A DNA stretch of 64,000 bases from CALCKU01 sp964607445 (GTDB lineage Bacteria; Pseudomonadota; Alphaproteobacteria; Caulobacterales; Maricaulaceae). Every line of letters starts with the position of its first letter. Within the stretch, counting starts at the first letter, position 1. The notes below the pieces were generated by a model that had not been told where the DNA came from, searched no databases, and was given only the letters and a program-made list of their open reading frames with translations. Location: assembly GCA_964607445.1 (NCBI GenBank), contig CAZSKN010000001.1:1-64000 (forward strand). The letters are read 5' to 3'. Shown in pieces: positions 17,815 through 26,907 of the stretch. A program made the translations under genes and the position numbers.

Positions 17815-18252
17815 TTAGGCGCACTCAATTTTAACCCATAAGAACCCGACAAGACTGCTCAATGGTAAGCTTATCATTTCAGCCAAAGAAAACGTCGATA
17901 TCGAATATTGTAATCCAGAATAAATAGCCGTTACCAGATTATGATGTGCGATGAATTCGCCTTTAAATGCACCTACAAATGTCGGCACAGGAATAATACA
18001 TACTGCACTCAAAAAACCGGTCAGCGCCCCGCCCCATGGCTTATACCGTAACCCCCATGGCGATTTCATCACAATAAGTGTCCACCAAAAATAGGATGAA
18101 AGGGCCGTGCCGAAAAAAATCAAAATAGACATTTTGAGAATATCGGACCCGACATCAGCTTGGTAATGCAAAAGCCGATAAGCTAAAATACTCCCGTAAA
18201 CCGCCGCCAAACAGGATAAGGTCGCGACAAAGTGAAAACGACGGGATTTCAT
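17815..18252 (-). CDS. Small integral membrane protein, unknown
   Basis: 145 aa with four hydrophobic segments (about 8-26, 38-60, 73-95, 112-140). No family recognised. It starts 14 bases after the dnaJ stop on the same strand, so it is probably the last gene of the dnaJ transcript. No motif indicates a link to protein folding. Confidence 0.55.
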   Translation of the reverse strand: MKSRRFHFVATLSCLAAVYGSILAYRLLHYQADVGSDILKMSILIFFGTALSSYFWWTLIVMKSPWGLRYKPWGGALTGFLSAVCIIPVPTFVGAFKGEFIAHHNLVTAIYSGLQYSISTFSLAEMISLPLSSLVGFLWVKIECA

Positions 18253-18266
18253 ATCAGATACGGAGG

Positions 18267-19427
18267 CTACTCGACTAAATTATCCCAAAACGTCTTGGCT
18301 TTATCAAAAAATCCTGCGCTTTCAGGGCTGGTCTCAATACCACTTTCCGCAGAGAATTCTTCGAGCAATTCGCGTTGGCGTTTGGTTAATCTGGAGGGGG
18401 TTTCGACCGAAAGCTCCACATACATATCCCCGCGTTGATTACCCCGTAATACGCTCATACCTTTGCCACGCAAACGCATACGTTTTCCAGATTGTGCGGC
18501 TTCCGGAATTTTTATCTTGGAACGCCCGCCATCAATAGTCGGTATTTCTACTTCTCCTCCAAGCGCGGCCACCGTCATCGGAACGGGCGCACGACAAAAC
18601 AAATTCGGGCCTTCGCGTTCAAATAAGGCATGCGGTTTAACTGACACAAAAATATATAAATCCCCGCGTTGGCCATGACCATGAGACCCGCGTTTGGCGG
18701 GCGCATCACCCTGACCCGACAATCGGATCCGTGTGCCATCTTCGACGCCTGCGGGTATGGTGACATCCATATCCGTCTGCACGCGCGCTTGCCCCGCGCC
18801 ATCACATTTATGACAGGGATCAGACACATATTCCCCCTGCCCACCACATGTTCCACACGGGCGTTCCATTGTGAAAAAACCTTGCTGTGTGCGTACACGT
18901 CCAGCTCCGCGGCAGGTCTGACATTGCTCTATCGACGCCCCCGGTTCCGCCCCAAGGCCGTCACACCGGTCGCAATCCTCTGCAATGGGGACGGTGATTT
19001 CTATATCCTTACCCGAATAGGCATCCTCGAGGGTAATTTCCATTTCGTAGCGTAGATCAGAGCCGCGCTGCACGGTTTGCCCACCTCGACCACCACCGCC
19101 AAACATATCAGAAAACCCACTCCCGGCGGCCCCGCCACCAAAAATTTGACTAAAGATATCACCAAAGTCCTGAAATCCGCCCGCGCCGCCGCCACCGCCC
19201 TGTTCAAAGGCTCTATGGCCCATACGGTCATAAGCCGCGCGTTTTTGGTTATCCGATAAAATACCATAGGCTTCGTTAAGTTCTTTAAACCGTGCTTCTG
19301 CGTCGGGATCGTTCGGATGACGGTCAGGATGACACCCCATAGCCTTTTTCCGAAAAGCCGACTTCATCGTCTTTTCATCGGCCTCCTTATTGACACCCAA
19401 TATATCGTAATAATCACGCTTCGCCAT
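18267..19427 (-). CDS. dnaJ: Chaperone DnaJ (Hsp40)
   Basis: 386 aa, full length. The J domain includes HPDRHPNDPDAEARFKELNEAY with the essential HPD. A Gly/Phe-rich linker follows (about 73-125). Four zinc-finger CxxCxGxG repeats are present (CDRCDGLG, CQTCRGAG, CGTCGGQG, CHKCDGAG), then the substrate-binding C-terminal domain (GSHGHGQRGDLYIFVSVKPH). It stimulates the ATPase of DnaK and delivers unfolded proteins. A GGGAATT ribosome site precedes the start. It is separated from dnaK by an FkbM-type methyltransferase gene, unlike the usual dnaK-dnaJ order. Confidence 0.97.
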   Translation of the reverse strand: MAKRDYYDILGVNKEADEKTMKSAFRKKAMGCHPDRHPNDPDAEARFKELNEAYGILSDNQKRAAYDRMGHRAFEQGGGGGAGGFQDFGDIFSQIFGGGAAGSGFSDMFGGGGRGGQTVQRGSDLRYEMEITLEDAYSGKDIEITVPIAEDCDRCDGLGAEPGASIEQCQTCRGAGRVRTQQGFFTMERPCGTCGGQGEYVSDPCHKCDGAGQARVQTDMDVTIPAGVEDGTRIRLSGQGDAPAKRGSHGHGQRGDLYIFVSVKPHALFEREGPNLFCRAPVPMTVAALGGEVEIPTIDGGRSKIKIPEAAQSGKRMRLRGKGMSVLRGNQRGDMYVELSVETPSRLTKRQRELLEEFSAESGIETSPESAGFFDKAKTFWDNLVE

Positions 19428-19442
19428 GTTAGCTAATTCCCT

Positions 19443-20312
19443 TTACTGCGCCTCTTTGGTAATGCGTCTTTTCGTCAATATCGTGTTTAAGCCAACACGC
19501 GCAGTTATCATGTAGGCCTTTGAGACACAAAGTTCAATGAGGGGCGAGTGCGATTCTGCACCTGTTTCTAAAATCAATAAAGCCGGATGCAGGCTTTCAG
19601 GCGCCTGATTAAAAAATCCGGTTAAAGCCTTGAGATCATGCCCTTCGATATCAAGCTTCATAGCATCAATACGCGCAAGACCATGCACACGACATATACG
19701 CGCCAAAGTATCGACAATCACATCTTCTTGCCCACTATCATCAGATCGCTCAACCAGTTTAGCTTCACCGCGGTTTTGCGTGGGTGTAGACAAATACCCT
19801 TGGCCGGGCGTGTCTGAAACAGCCGCGCGAACAATTTGGATATCGGCCGCATTTGCGGCAATGTTAGCTTCTAGCCGCGCGCAGGTTTCAAGACCGGGTT
19901 CAACGGCTAGAATATGCATGTTTTGACGCGAGGCTCTTCCATAATAGGTCGCAAAGATACTATAAAGTCCGACATTAGCCCCCACATCAAGAAAAATAAA
20001 TCGCGGGTAAGAACAGGCCTCAATAGCGTCTTTAAGCGTATTACGTTCAACCCTATCCCATATGTGAACACCTGCAAAAGCCCGTTTTTCACATCTGTTT
20101 TGTGTCGGGTAAAGTCGGGCTTTTAATCCGGAATATATTTCAACATCAAAGGGGCCGGTTTGGCCTGCGAGCGCTTTTTTGCGGGCGCGTGAGATCATCA
20201 TCCGTCCCCAAGGCGTATCGGTATAACCGTCAGCCTTTTTTCGCCATCTTTCGCGATCCGGCGATAAAGCATAGGTTCCGAACGGCGGGGAAAGCGCGGC
20301 AAGGATCGTCAT
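19443..20312 (-). CDS. FkbM family SAM-dependent methyltransferase
   Basis: 289 aa. The SAM-binding motif I (FIFLDVGANVGLYSIFATYYG, about 100-120), the acidic loop (MHILAVEPGLETCARLEANI) and the FkbM motif IDAMKLDIEGHDLKALTGF are clear. Family members methylate sugars or small-molecule hydroxyl groups. The gene ends 16 bases before the dnaJ start, so it is likely co-transcribed with dnaJ, and a terminator-like hairpin separates it from dnaK upstream. Its place inside the heat-shock block is unusual. The substrate is unknown. Confidence 0.8.
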   Translation of the reverse strand: MTILAALSPPFGTYALSPDRERWRKKADGYTDTPWGRMMISRARKKALAGQTGPFDVEIYSGLKARLYPTQNRCEKRAFAGVHIWDRVERNTLKDAIEACSYPRFIFLDVGANVGLYSIFATYYGRASRQNMHILAVEPGLETCARLEANIAANAADIQIVRAAVSDTPGQGYLSTPTQNRGEAKLVERSDDSGQEDVIVDTLARICRVHGLARIDAMKLDIEGHDLKALTGFFNQAPESLHPALLILETGAESHSPLIELCVSKAYMITARVGLNTILTKRRITKEAQ

Positions 20313-20322
20313 AACTAAACCT

Positions 20323-20368
20323 AAAATAAAACCTCAAATGCGAAACGTGGGAGCGTCCGCATCTGAGG
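20323..20368 (-). terminator. Intrinsic terminator after dnaK
   Basis: On the minus strand CCTCAGATGCG pairs with CGCATTTGAGG (11 positions, one mismatch) around a 15-base loop, followed by TTTTATTTT. It lies 49 bases after the dnaK stop and 11 bases before the FkbM start, so it should attenuate read-through into FkbM-dnaJ. Confidence 0.7.
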
Positions 20369-20416
20369 CCAAAATGAACCATGAAAAGGCGTTCTCACCT
20401 TATTGTATTTCAGGCT

Positions 20417-22327
20417 CTAAGCGTTTCCGTCGTCATCATCGACGTCTTCAAATTCAGCATCGACAATATCCTCATCATCGGCATCAGCCGCCGCGCTTGC
20501 CGGGCCTTCATCCTCATCTGCACTGGCATTTGCATATATAGCTTCACCCATTTTCATGACAGCCGCTGTCAAAATTTGAATTTTGTCATTAATCGCGGGC
20601 GCATCATCACTATCTGCAATTTCGCGAACTTCTTTAATGGCGTCCTCGATATCCTGCTTTTGCTCATCCGTGATCTTGTCACCATGTTCCTTAAGATCTG
20701 ATTCCGCCTTATGTGTTAAAGCTTCAGCTTGATTTTTAGCTTCGGCTAATTCACGGCGTACCTTATCTTCATCAGCATTCGCTTCCGCATCTTTGACCAT
20801 GGCCTCAATATCAGCATCCGACAATCCACCAGAGGCTTGGATCCGAATTTGCTGTTCTTTGCCTGTGGCATTATCTTTAGCTGACACATTCACAATACCA
20901 TTGGCATCAATATCAAATGTAACTTCGATTTGCGGCATGCCGCGCGGTGCCGGAGGAATACCCACAAGGTCAAATTGCCCTAGCAGCTTATTATCGGCAG
21001 CCATTTCGCGTTCACCTTGCGAGACCCGAATGGTCACAGCAGATTGATTATCCGCGGCTGTTGAATACACTTGGCTCTTTTTAGTGGGAATTGTCGTATT
21101 CCGGTCAATCATGCGCGTGAACACACCGCCTTCTGTTTCAATACCCAGAGATAAGGGCGTGACATCTAATAAGAGGACATCTTTAACATCTCCTTGTAAC
21201 ACGCCGGCCTGAATGGCCGCACCCATGGCAACCACTTCATCAGGATTAACACCTTTGTGCGGCTCTTTACCAAAAAAGTCGGTCACGGCTTTTTGCACCG
21301 CCGGCATACGGGTCATCCCGCCGACCAAGACCACATCATCAATATCACCGGCCTTAAGTCCGGCATCGGCCAAAGCTTTCTTACACGGCGCGATTGTGCG
21401 CTTGATAAGGTCAGCTACAAGCGCTTCAAGTTTGGCGCGGGTAAGTTTCATGTTCAAATGTTTAGGGCCCGAGGCATCCGCCGTGATAAAGGGTAGGTTG
21501 ACTTCATAAGTCGAGGCGGATGAAAGCTCTTTCTTGGCTTTCTCGGCTTCTTCACGTAGGCGCTGTAAGGCTAATTTATCTTCTCTGAGATTAATGCCTG
21601 TCTCTTTTTTAAATTCATCATTAAAATATTCAACAATACGGATATCAAAATCTTCACCACCGAGGAATGTATCGCCATTTGTGGCTTTCACTTCGAAAAC
21701 ACCGTCGCCGATCTCAAGTATCGAGACGTCGAATGTACCCCCGCCAAGATCATAGACAGCAATAGTTTTTCCGTCTTGCTTATCCATACCATATGCCAGA
21801 GCCGCAGCTGTTGGCTCGTTGATAATCCGTAGCACTTCAAGGCCCGCGATTTTACCGGCATCTTTTGTCGCTTGGCGTTGGGCGTCATTAAAATAGGCAG
21901 GAACCGTGATAACCGCTTGAGACACTTCAGAGCCAAGGAAATCTTCCGCTGTTTCCTTCATTTTAGTCAGGATCATGGCAGAGATTTCAGACGGGCTGAA
22001 CGCTTTTTCGCGCGATTGCACATAGGCGTCGCCGCCCTTACCTTTTACAATTTTATATGGGACATGTTTAATATCTTTTTTCACGGCCGGGTCTGTCATC
22101 CCCCGCCCGATAAGGCGCTTGATCGCATAATATGTATGCTCAGGGTTTGTGACCGCTTGGCGGCGGGCCGTTTGGCCAATAAGACGCTCGCCGTCTTCGG
22201 TAAATGCCACAACAGACGGCGTTGTACGCACACCTTCTGAATTTTCGATGACACGGGCTTTATCCCCGTCCATTACTGCCACACAAGAATTTGTGGTTCC
22301 CAAGTCAATTCCAATAACTTTAGACAT
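20417..22327 (-). CDS. dnaK: Chaperone DnaK (Hsp70)
   Basis: 636 aa, the usual length. The ATPase domain begins IGIDLGTTNSCVAV and contains VYDLGGGTFDVSILE and VVLVGGMTRMPAVQ. The substrate-binding domain has the LLLDVTPLSLGIET linker and strand region. The helical lid ends in an acidic tail (DADDEDIVDAEFEDVDDDD). It is the ATP-driven folding chaperone that works with DnaJ and GrpE, both encoded in this window. AGGAGCAGGCA precedes the ATG, and a sigma-32-like promoter lies about 90 bases upstream. Confidence 0.98.
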   Translation of the reverse strand: MSKVIGIDLGTTNSCVAVMDGDKARVIENSEGVRTTPSVVAFTEDGERLIGQTARRQAVTNPEHTYYAIKRLIGRGMTDPAVKKDIKHVPYKIVKGKGGDAYVQSREKAFSPSEISAMILTKMKETAEDFLGSEVSQAVITVPAYFNDAQRQATKDAGKIAGLEVLRIINEPTAAALAYGMDKQDGKTIAVYDLGGGTFDVSILEIGDGVFEVKATNGDTFLGGEDFDIRIVEYFNDEFKKETGINLREDKLALQRLREEAEKAKKELSSASTYEVNLPFITADASGPKHLNMKLTRAKLEALVADLIKRTIAPCKKALADAGLKAGDIDDVVLVGGMTRMPAVQKAVTDFFGKEPHKGVNPDEVVAMGAAIQAGVLQGDVKDVLLLDVTPLSLGIETEGGVFTRMIDRNTTIPTKKSQVYSTAADNQSAVTIRVSQGEREMAADNKLLGQFDLVGIPPAPRGMPQIEVTFDIDANGIVNVSAKDNATGKEQQIRIQASGGLSDADIEAMVKDAEANADEDKVRRELAEAKNQAEALTHKAESDLKEHGDKITDEQKQDIEDAIKEVREIADSDDAPAINDKIQILTAAVMKMGEAIYANASADEDEGPASAAADADDEDIVDAEFEDVDDDDGNA

Positions 22328-22415
22328 TGCCTGCTCCTATAAAAGGGCCTTTTCAGCACCCTTAACGTTTAAAAATGTCGGTCAGTCGCCTTTGCACTGT
22401 CCCGTTGACAGCGAT

Positions 22416-22441
22416 ATGGGGATGCATTTCATGCGTGCAAG
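22416..22441 (-). promoter_or_regulatory. Sigma-32-type heat-shock promoter of dnaK
   Basis: On the minus strand CTTG (22441-22438) and CCCCAT (22421-22416) are separated by 16 bases, matching the heat-shock consensus (CTTGAA with CCCCAT-T). Transcription would begin near 22408 and give a leader of about 80 bases. No CIRCE element is seen here. Confidence 0.7.
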
Positions 22442-22470
22442 GGGAAAGACGTATTTTTCTATACAAAATG

Positions 22471-22541
22471 TCATCAAACCTAATCATATCATCAAACCTA
22501 ATAATATTGTCAGAACCAAAATATCATCAAAGCCAAGATAA
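22471..22541. repeat. Short tandem repeat of about 18 bp between dnaK and the GST gene
   Basis: TCATCAAACCTAAT occurs at 22471 and again 18 bases later at 22489. A weaker copy follows at 22507, and TCATCAAAGCCAAG at 22524. It lies upstream of both divergent genes, between the dnaK promoter and the start of the GST gene at 22624. Possible binding array; no protein assigned. Confidence 0.55.
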
Positions 22542-22623
22542 ATCGATATTATCGCCTGAAACTATAGGCTTAAAATAAGAGCCAAGCGTTTACCCCTATC
22601 CGTAAAACCTATAATATAAGATT

Positions 22624-23259
22624 ATGACCCTACAGCCAATATTATATCACGCCCCACTTGCCTGTTCTTTGGCTGTACGGATTGCGGCTGTGCAAGCCAA
22701 GGTGGCGCTGTCACTTAAATATGTCGATCTTAATTCACATCGGCTCGATGACGGCACCTCATTTTTGGACATTAATCCGCTGGGACAAGTCTCAACGCTG
22801 CACTTGCCAAACCAGACATGGCTGACGGAAACATCTGCGGTCTTATTATGGGTGCAATCACGCTCACAAAACCCGCATTTCAGACGCTTGCCCACAGACC
22901 CGGATTATTTCCAAATGATACGCTGGATCGGGTTTTGCGCCACAGAGTTGCATAAACAAATCTTCCGTATCGTGTTTTATGATGAAGCTACAAACCCTGT
23001 GAAAGACCGGATAAGGGCTTTGGCACCGCAGCGCTTTACGGTTCTTGAAACACAGCTCGCAGATAGGCCTTATATTTTAGGCGATCATTTTAGTGCCGCT
23101 GATGCCTATCTGACATGGGTGCTTGTATTAGCTGAGCGTGCCGGCATTGCTCCGACCGGATCTAAAATTTTAAAGACCTATCAAACGCGCGTCATGAACG
23201 ACCCCCCTATCAAAGCGGTGATTGACGACGATATTGCCAAAAAAGCGCAGCTTGGTTAA
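22624..23259 (+). CDS. Glutathione S-transferase family protein
   Basis: 211 aa. The N-terminal thioredoxin-like domain has LYHAPLACSLAVRIA at the active-site turn and DINPLGQVSTLHLPNQTWLTETSAVLLWV, the glutathione gamma-glutamyl-binding region (cis-Pro before the strand, then the ET-S pair). The all-alpha C-terminal domain includes RPYILGDHFSAADAYLTWVL, the N-capping box typical of GSTs. It probably conjugates or reduces electrophiles with glutathione in the cytoplasm. The stop overlaps the AlkB start, so the two may be coupled in a detoxification and repair unit. Confidence 0.85.
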   Translation: MTLQPILYHAPLACSLAVRIAAVQAKVALSLKYVDLNSHRLDDGTSFLDINPLGQVSTLHLPNQTWLTETSAVLLWVQSRSQNPHFRRLPTDPDYFQMIRWIGFCATELHKQIFRIVFYDEATNPVKDRIRALAPQRFTVLETQLADRPYILGDHFSAADAYLTWVLVLAERAGIAPTGSKILKTYQTRVMNDPPIKAVIDDDIAKKAQLG

Positions 23260-23891
23260 TGGCGGGCAAATATATGAAAGGTTTCCCGCAAGGCTTTGCT
23301 CATTATCCATTATATTTCAGCCCAACCGAACAAAGCGCTCTCATAGAATCTGTGGCCCAAGGGGTTAAACAAGCGCCGTTTTACCAACCGAATATGCCGC
23401 GCACCGGCACGCCCTTATCTGTTGTCATGAGTAATTTCGGGCCGCTGGGATGGGTGACAGATAAGGAAAAAGGTTATCGTTACGAAGCACATCACCCCAA
23501 AACAGGCACGCATTGGCCAGCCTTACCTGTTTTACTTGCCGCCTTATGGCGCGACGTCACGGATTTTCCCGCCCTGCCAGAGGCCACGCTGATTAACTGG
23601 TACCGCGAAGGGTCAAAAATGGGTCTTCACGTCGATAATGACGAAAAGGATCTGCGCGCGCCTGTCGTGTCCGTTTCTCTTGGCGACCCGGCGCTTTTTA
23701 GAATTGGCGGATCTAAGCGCGGCGGGGCAACCCAAGGTCTGAAACTGTTTTCGGGTGATGTGGTTGTTCTGTCTGGCCAGGCACGTTTATGCCATCATGG
23801 CGTGAGTAAAATATTTTATGGGCAAACCGCACTGGTTCCCAAAGGCGGGCGGATTAACCTGACCATGCGACGGGTAAACCCGGTTTCATAG
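23259..23891 (+). CDS. alkB: AlkB-like DNA repair dioxygenase
   Basis: 210 aa, Fe(II)/2-oxoglutarate oxygenase of the AlkB family. It has NWYREGSKMGLHVDNDE with the iron ligands H124 and D126, LCHHGVSKIFYG with the distal His (179/180), and RINLTMR (R198, N200, T202, R204), the 2-oxoglutarate and substrate signature. It removes methyl groups from 1-methyladenine and 3-methylcytosine by oxidation. It overlaps the GST stop by one base (TAATG), which suggests an alkylation or electrophile defence operon. No Ada protein is in the window. Confidence 0.92.
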   Translation: MAGKYMKGFPQGFAHYPLYFSPTEQSALIESVAQGVKQAPFYQPNMPRTGTPLSVVMSNFGPLGWVTDKEKGYRYEAHHPKTGTHWPALPVLLAALWRDVTDFPALPEATLINWYREGSKMGLHVDNDEKDLRAPVVSVSLGDPALFRIGGSKRGGATQGLKLFSGDVVVLSGQARLCHHGVSKIFYGQTALVPKGGRINLTMRRVNPVS

Positions 23892-23984
23892 ACAGAGAAT
23901 ATTCCCGGCTTGAAAAGGGGGCTTGCTAAGGCCGTTTTGTAAAGCTGACTTGCGACATGAAAAATAAGGGGCTAGAGCAAGCCT

Positions 23985-25265
23985 ATGACAGATTTATTTT
24001 CTCCTTTAAACTTACCCAATGGGCAGACCCTGCCAAACCGTATTTGTAAAGCGGCTATGGAAGAAAACATGGCCGAAGCCGGGCAGCTTCCCGGACAGGC
24101 TTTGTTTAACCTCTATAACAGTTGGTCAAAAAGTAGCACGGGCTTGATCTTGACTGGAAATGTCATGGTGGACCCCACCGCCATGACCGGCCCGGGCGGT
24201 GTTGTATTGGAACAGGGTATGTTTGCTGATCCTGACATTGAAGCCCGGTTTAAAAAATGGGCCGAGATTGGCAAATCCGGGGGGGGTAAATTATATATGC
24301 AAATCAGCCACCCCGGACGCCAAGTCTATGCCAGTCAAGGTACGCCACCTGTATCTGCCTCTGATACAAAGGTGACATTAGAAGGACCGGGGGATAAATT
24401 ATTTGCGCCGGCGCGGGCTTTAAGCGGGGATCAAATTCTAGGTATCATCAAGCGATTTGCCGATACATCTGCATTGGCAGAACGGGCCGGGTTTGACGGG
24501 ATCGAAATTCATGCCGCCCATGGTTATCTGATCGCTCAATTTTTATCACCCCTTACGAATTTACGAGAAGATAAATGGGGCGGACCATTGGAAAATCGCG
24601 CGCGCTTTCTACTTGAAATCATCCGCGCTGTCAGAGCGCGAGTCGGGGCTGATTTTGGCGTTGCCGTAAAATTGAATTCAGCCGATTTTCAACGCGGTGG
24701 TTTTGATATATCCGATGCTAAGGACGTCGTGGACTGGCTGAATGGTGAAGCCATTGATTTTGTCGAGCTTTCCGGTGGTAGCTATGAAAGCGCGGCGATG
24801 ATGGGCATGGCCAGTGATGGTCGCGCGCAAAGTACAAAAGACCGTGAAATGTATTTCATCGATTTTGCGCGTGATATTTCTAAGATCGCAAAAATGCCGC
24901 TTATGGTGACGGGCGGCGTCACAAAATTAAAAACAGCCCAAGACGCTCTCAATGGCGGCGGCGTTGATATAATCGGTATAGCCCGCGCCTTTGGTTTTAA
25001 CCCAAATCTGACACAAGACTGGAAAACAGGCCAAAATGCTGAAATCCAGCTCAATACGGCAGATTGGAAAAACAAAGCGTTCGCAGGTCTTGCCAATATG
25101 GCTTTAACCAAAGAGCAACTCACGCGTCTTAGTCATAACAAACCCGTTAAAGCCAAACAGAACGCCGTTCTGGCTATGGTAAAACAACAAATCAAACAGG
25201 CCCAACAAACAAAGCGCTATAAAAAATGGTTGGCATCACATCATGATTATACCTTCCCGAGCTAA
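23985..25265 (+). CDS. Old Yellow Enzyme family NADH:flavin oxidoreductase
   Basis: 426 aa TIM-barrel FMN enzyme. Motifs: LPNGQTLPNRICKAAMEEN at the start, QISHPGRQVY, FDGIEIHAAHGYLIAQFLSP with the catalytic HAAH region, LTNLREDKWGGPLENRARFL and MVTGGVTKLKTAQDAL near the phosphate site. It lacks the C-terminal [4Fe-4S] and second reductase domain of 2,4-dienoyl-CoA reductases, so it is a single-domain ene-reductase type. It reduces activated C=C bonds with NAD(P)H; the true substrate is unknown. The C-terminal 50 residues are basic. The only GGGG upstream is rather far from the ATG. Confidence 0.85.
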   Translation: MTDLFSPLNLPNGQTLPNRICKAAMEENMAEAGQLPGQALFNLYNSWSKSSTGLILTGNVMVDPTAMTGPGGVVLEQGMFADPDIEARFKKWAEIGKSGGGKLYMQISHPGRQVYASQGTPPVSASDTKVTLEGPGDKLFAPARALSGDQILGIIKRFADTSALAERAGFDGIEIHAAHGYLIAQFLSPLTNLREDKWGGPLENRARFLLEIIRAVRARVGADFGVAVKLNSADFQRGGFDISDAKDVVDWLNGEAIDFVELSGGSYESAAMMGMASDGRAQSTKDREMYFIDFARDISKIAKMPLMVTGGVTKLKTAQDALNGGGVDIIGIARAFGFNPNLTQDWKTGQNAEIQLNTADWKNKAFAGLANMALTKEQLTRLSHNKPVKAKQNAVLAMVKQQIKQAQQTKRYKKWLASHHDYTFPS

Positions 25266-25301
25266 GCCAGTTCATCTATTCGCACACACCCGAATCCTAT
25301 A

Positions 25302-25691
25302 ATGACGGATATCGTCACACATGCCGGAAGCTGTCATTGCGCGGCCATAAAATTTACGTTCAAAGCCCCTGCCCGAATGACCATGACGCGATGTAATTGT
25401 TCTATATGTCGGAGCTGCGCTTTCTTGCATATTTTTATAGACCAAAAGGATGTCACCCTTCTCTCGGGTGATACCGTGCTGACTTCTTACCGTTTTGGCA
25501 CGCGATCAGCCCAGCACATGTTTTGCCCAATCTGCGGCATCAAACCCCTTTATCGTCCGCGCTCACACCCCAATAGCTATAGTATAAATTATAGATGTAT
25601 CAGGCCCGGCACATTGAAAATTTCAGAAATTATTGACTTTGACGGCGTGAATTGGGATCAAAACATCGCCAGTTTGACATCTAGAATTTGA
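25302..25691 (+). CDS. GFA/CENP-V family zinc protein
   Basis: 129 aa. Conserved Cys sets GSCHCAAIKF, TRCNCSICRSC and FCPICGIKPLYRPRSHP bind zinc in the glutathione-dependent formaldehyde-activating fold. Despite the family name, many members have no shown formaldehyde activity, so only the fold is claimed. It follows the OYE gene by 36 bases on the same strand, and no strong ribosome site is seen. Confidence 0.8.
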   Translation: MTDIVTHAGSCHCAAIKFTFKAPARMTMTRCNCSICRSCAFLHIFIDQKDVTLLSGDTVLTSYRFGTRSAQHMFCPICGIKPLYRPRSHPNSYSINYRCIRPGTLKISEIIDFDGVNWDQNIASLTSRI

Positions 25692-25788
25692 TAGGATTTA
25701 AGGGATTCACCTTGTAACATCTCTTTAGACATGCTCAAATCGTGCCATATTTTAGTATCGTCTAATCATGTATTAAGGACGAGATATC

Positions 25789-26898
25789 ATGGGACAAATA
25801 TTTCGCGGCAGTCTCTGGCTTATTGGCCTCGTTCTTACCTATCTTTTGATCTGGCCCGTGCCTATTGATCCGGTGAAATGGGATGCGCCGGTATCTAAAG
25901 GCTATACAGGGGCCTATATAGCTAATTCTGACTTGGCAAATTTGGAGTCCTTATCCATTGGCGAAAGCTTTGGGCCTGAAGATGTTGCGGTTTGGAACGG
26001 GGCGGATGGCATACGTCTTTATGCTTCAGGACAGCGGGGCGATATTACCGAGATCGACCCTGTGGCGCAAACCCATCGTGTCATAGCCAATACCGGTGGG
26101 GTGCCCTTGGGGGTTGAATTTGGTTCTGACGGTATTCTTTATGTCGCCGATGCGCACAAAGGATTATTATCCGTTACACGGGACGGACAGGTCACAATAT
26201 TAACCGATCATGTTGAGGGCACACCAATTGTCTTCGCCGATGATCTGGATATCGGTCCTGACGGTGTGATTTACTTTTCCGACGCATCGACCAAATTCTC
26301 GCCTAAAGATCACCACGATTCCCTTTCGGCAAGCCTATTGGAAATCATGGAACATCGCGGCACGGGCCGCGTGCTGGCGTATGATCCGGCCACACAAAAC
26401 ACCCGGATTATCAAGACCGGTTTTACCTTTTCCAATGGGGTCGTCATGCATGCAGATGGTGACAGCATCCTCGTAAATGAAACCGGTCTTTATAGCCTTC
26501 ACCGGATCTGGGTCACAGGTCCAAAGACAGGGCAAAGCGAAATCATTTTGGATAATCTACCCGGATTTCCGGATAATATAAACCGCGGGCCTGATATTGA
26601 AGCTATTGGCCCGACCTATCTTATGGGCTTGGTCAGTCAGCGCTCTGACTGGCTTGATAAAAATTCCAAGAATACATTAGCCCGTAAAATAGCTATGCGA
26701 TTACCCACATTTATGCGCCCGAGCGCCAAATCTTATGGCCATATTGTACAAATTGATGGCCACGGAAATATCCTAAAAACCTGGCAAGACCCCAGTGGGC
26801 GCTACCCAGAGACAACAGGTGCGATTATCGCACCCGATGGATATATGTATGTCACAAGCTTGTCGGCCAAAACCCTTGGCCGAAAACCCATAGAGTAG
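25789..26898 (+). CDS. SMP-30/strictosidine-synthase-like beta-propeller protein
   Basis: 369 aa. One N-terminal membrane segment (about 5-25) anchors a six-bladed propeller: GPEDVAVWNGADGIRLYASG, GVPLGVEFGSDGILYVADAHKG, FADDLDIGPDGVIYFSDAST, TFSNGVVMHADGDSILVNET and FPDNINRGPDIEAIGPTYLMG. The conserved metal-binding type residues (DD, SNG, PDN) fit the SMP-30/gluconolactonase/strictosidine-synthase superfamily, probably a periplasmic lactonase or esterase. AAGGA precedes the ATG. It is followed by a DUF4345 membrane protein on the same strand, likely the same operon. Confidence 0.8.
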   Translation: MGQIFRGSLWLIGLVLTYLLIWPVPIDPVKWDAPVSKGYTGAYIANSDLANLESLSIGESFGPEDVAVWNGADGIRLYASGQRGDITEIDPVAQTHRVIANTGGVPLGVEFGSDGILYVADAHKGLLSVTRDGQVTILTDHVEGTPIVFADDLDIGPDGVIYFSDASTKFSPKDHHDSLSASLLEIMEHRGTGRVLAYDPATQNTRIIKTGFTFSNGVVMHADGDSILVNETGLYSLHRIWVTGPKTGQSEIILDNLPGFPDNINRGPDIEAIGPTYLMGLVSQRSDWLDKNSKNTLARKIAMRLPTFMRPSAKSYGHIVQIDGHGNILKTWQDPSGRYPETTGAIIAPDGYMYVTSLSAKTLGRKPIE

Positions 26899-26907
26899 GC
26901 ATTTATC

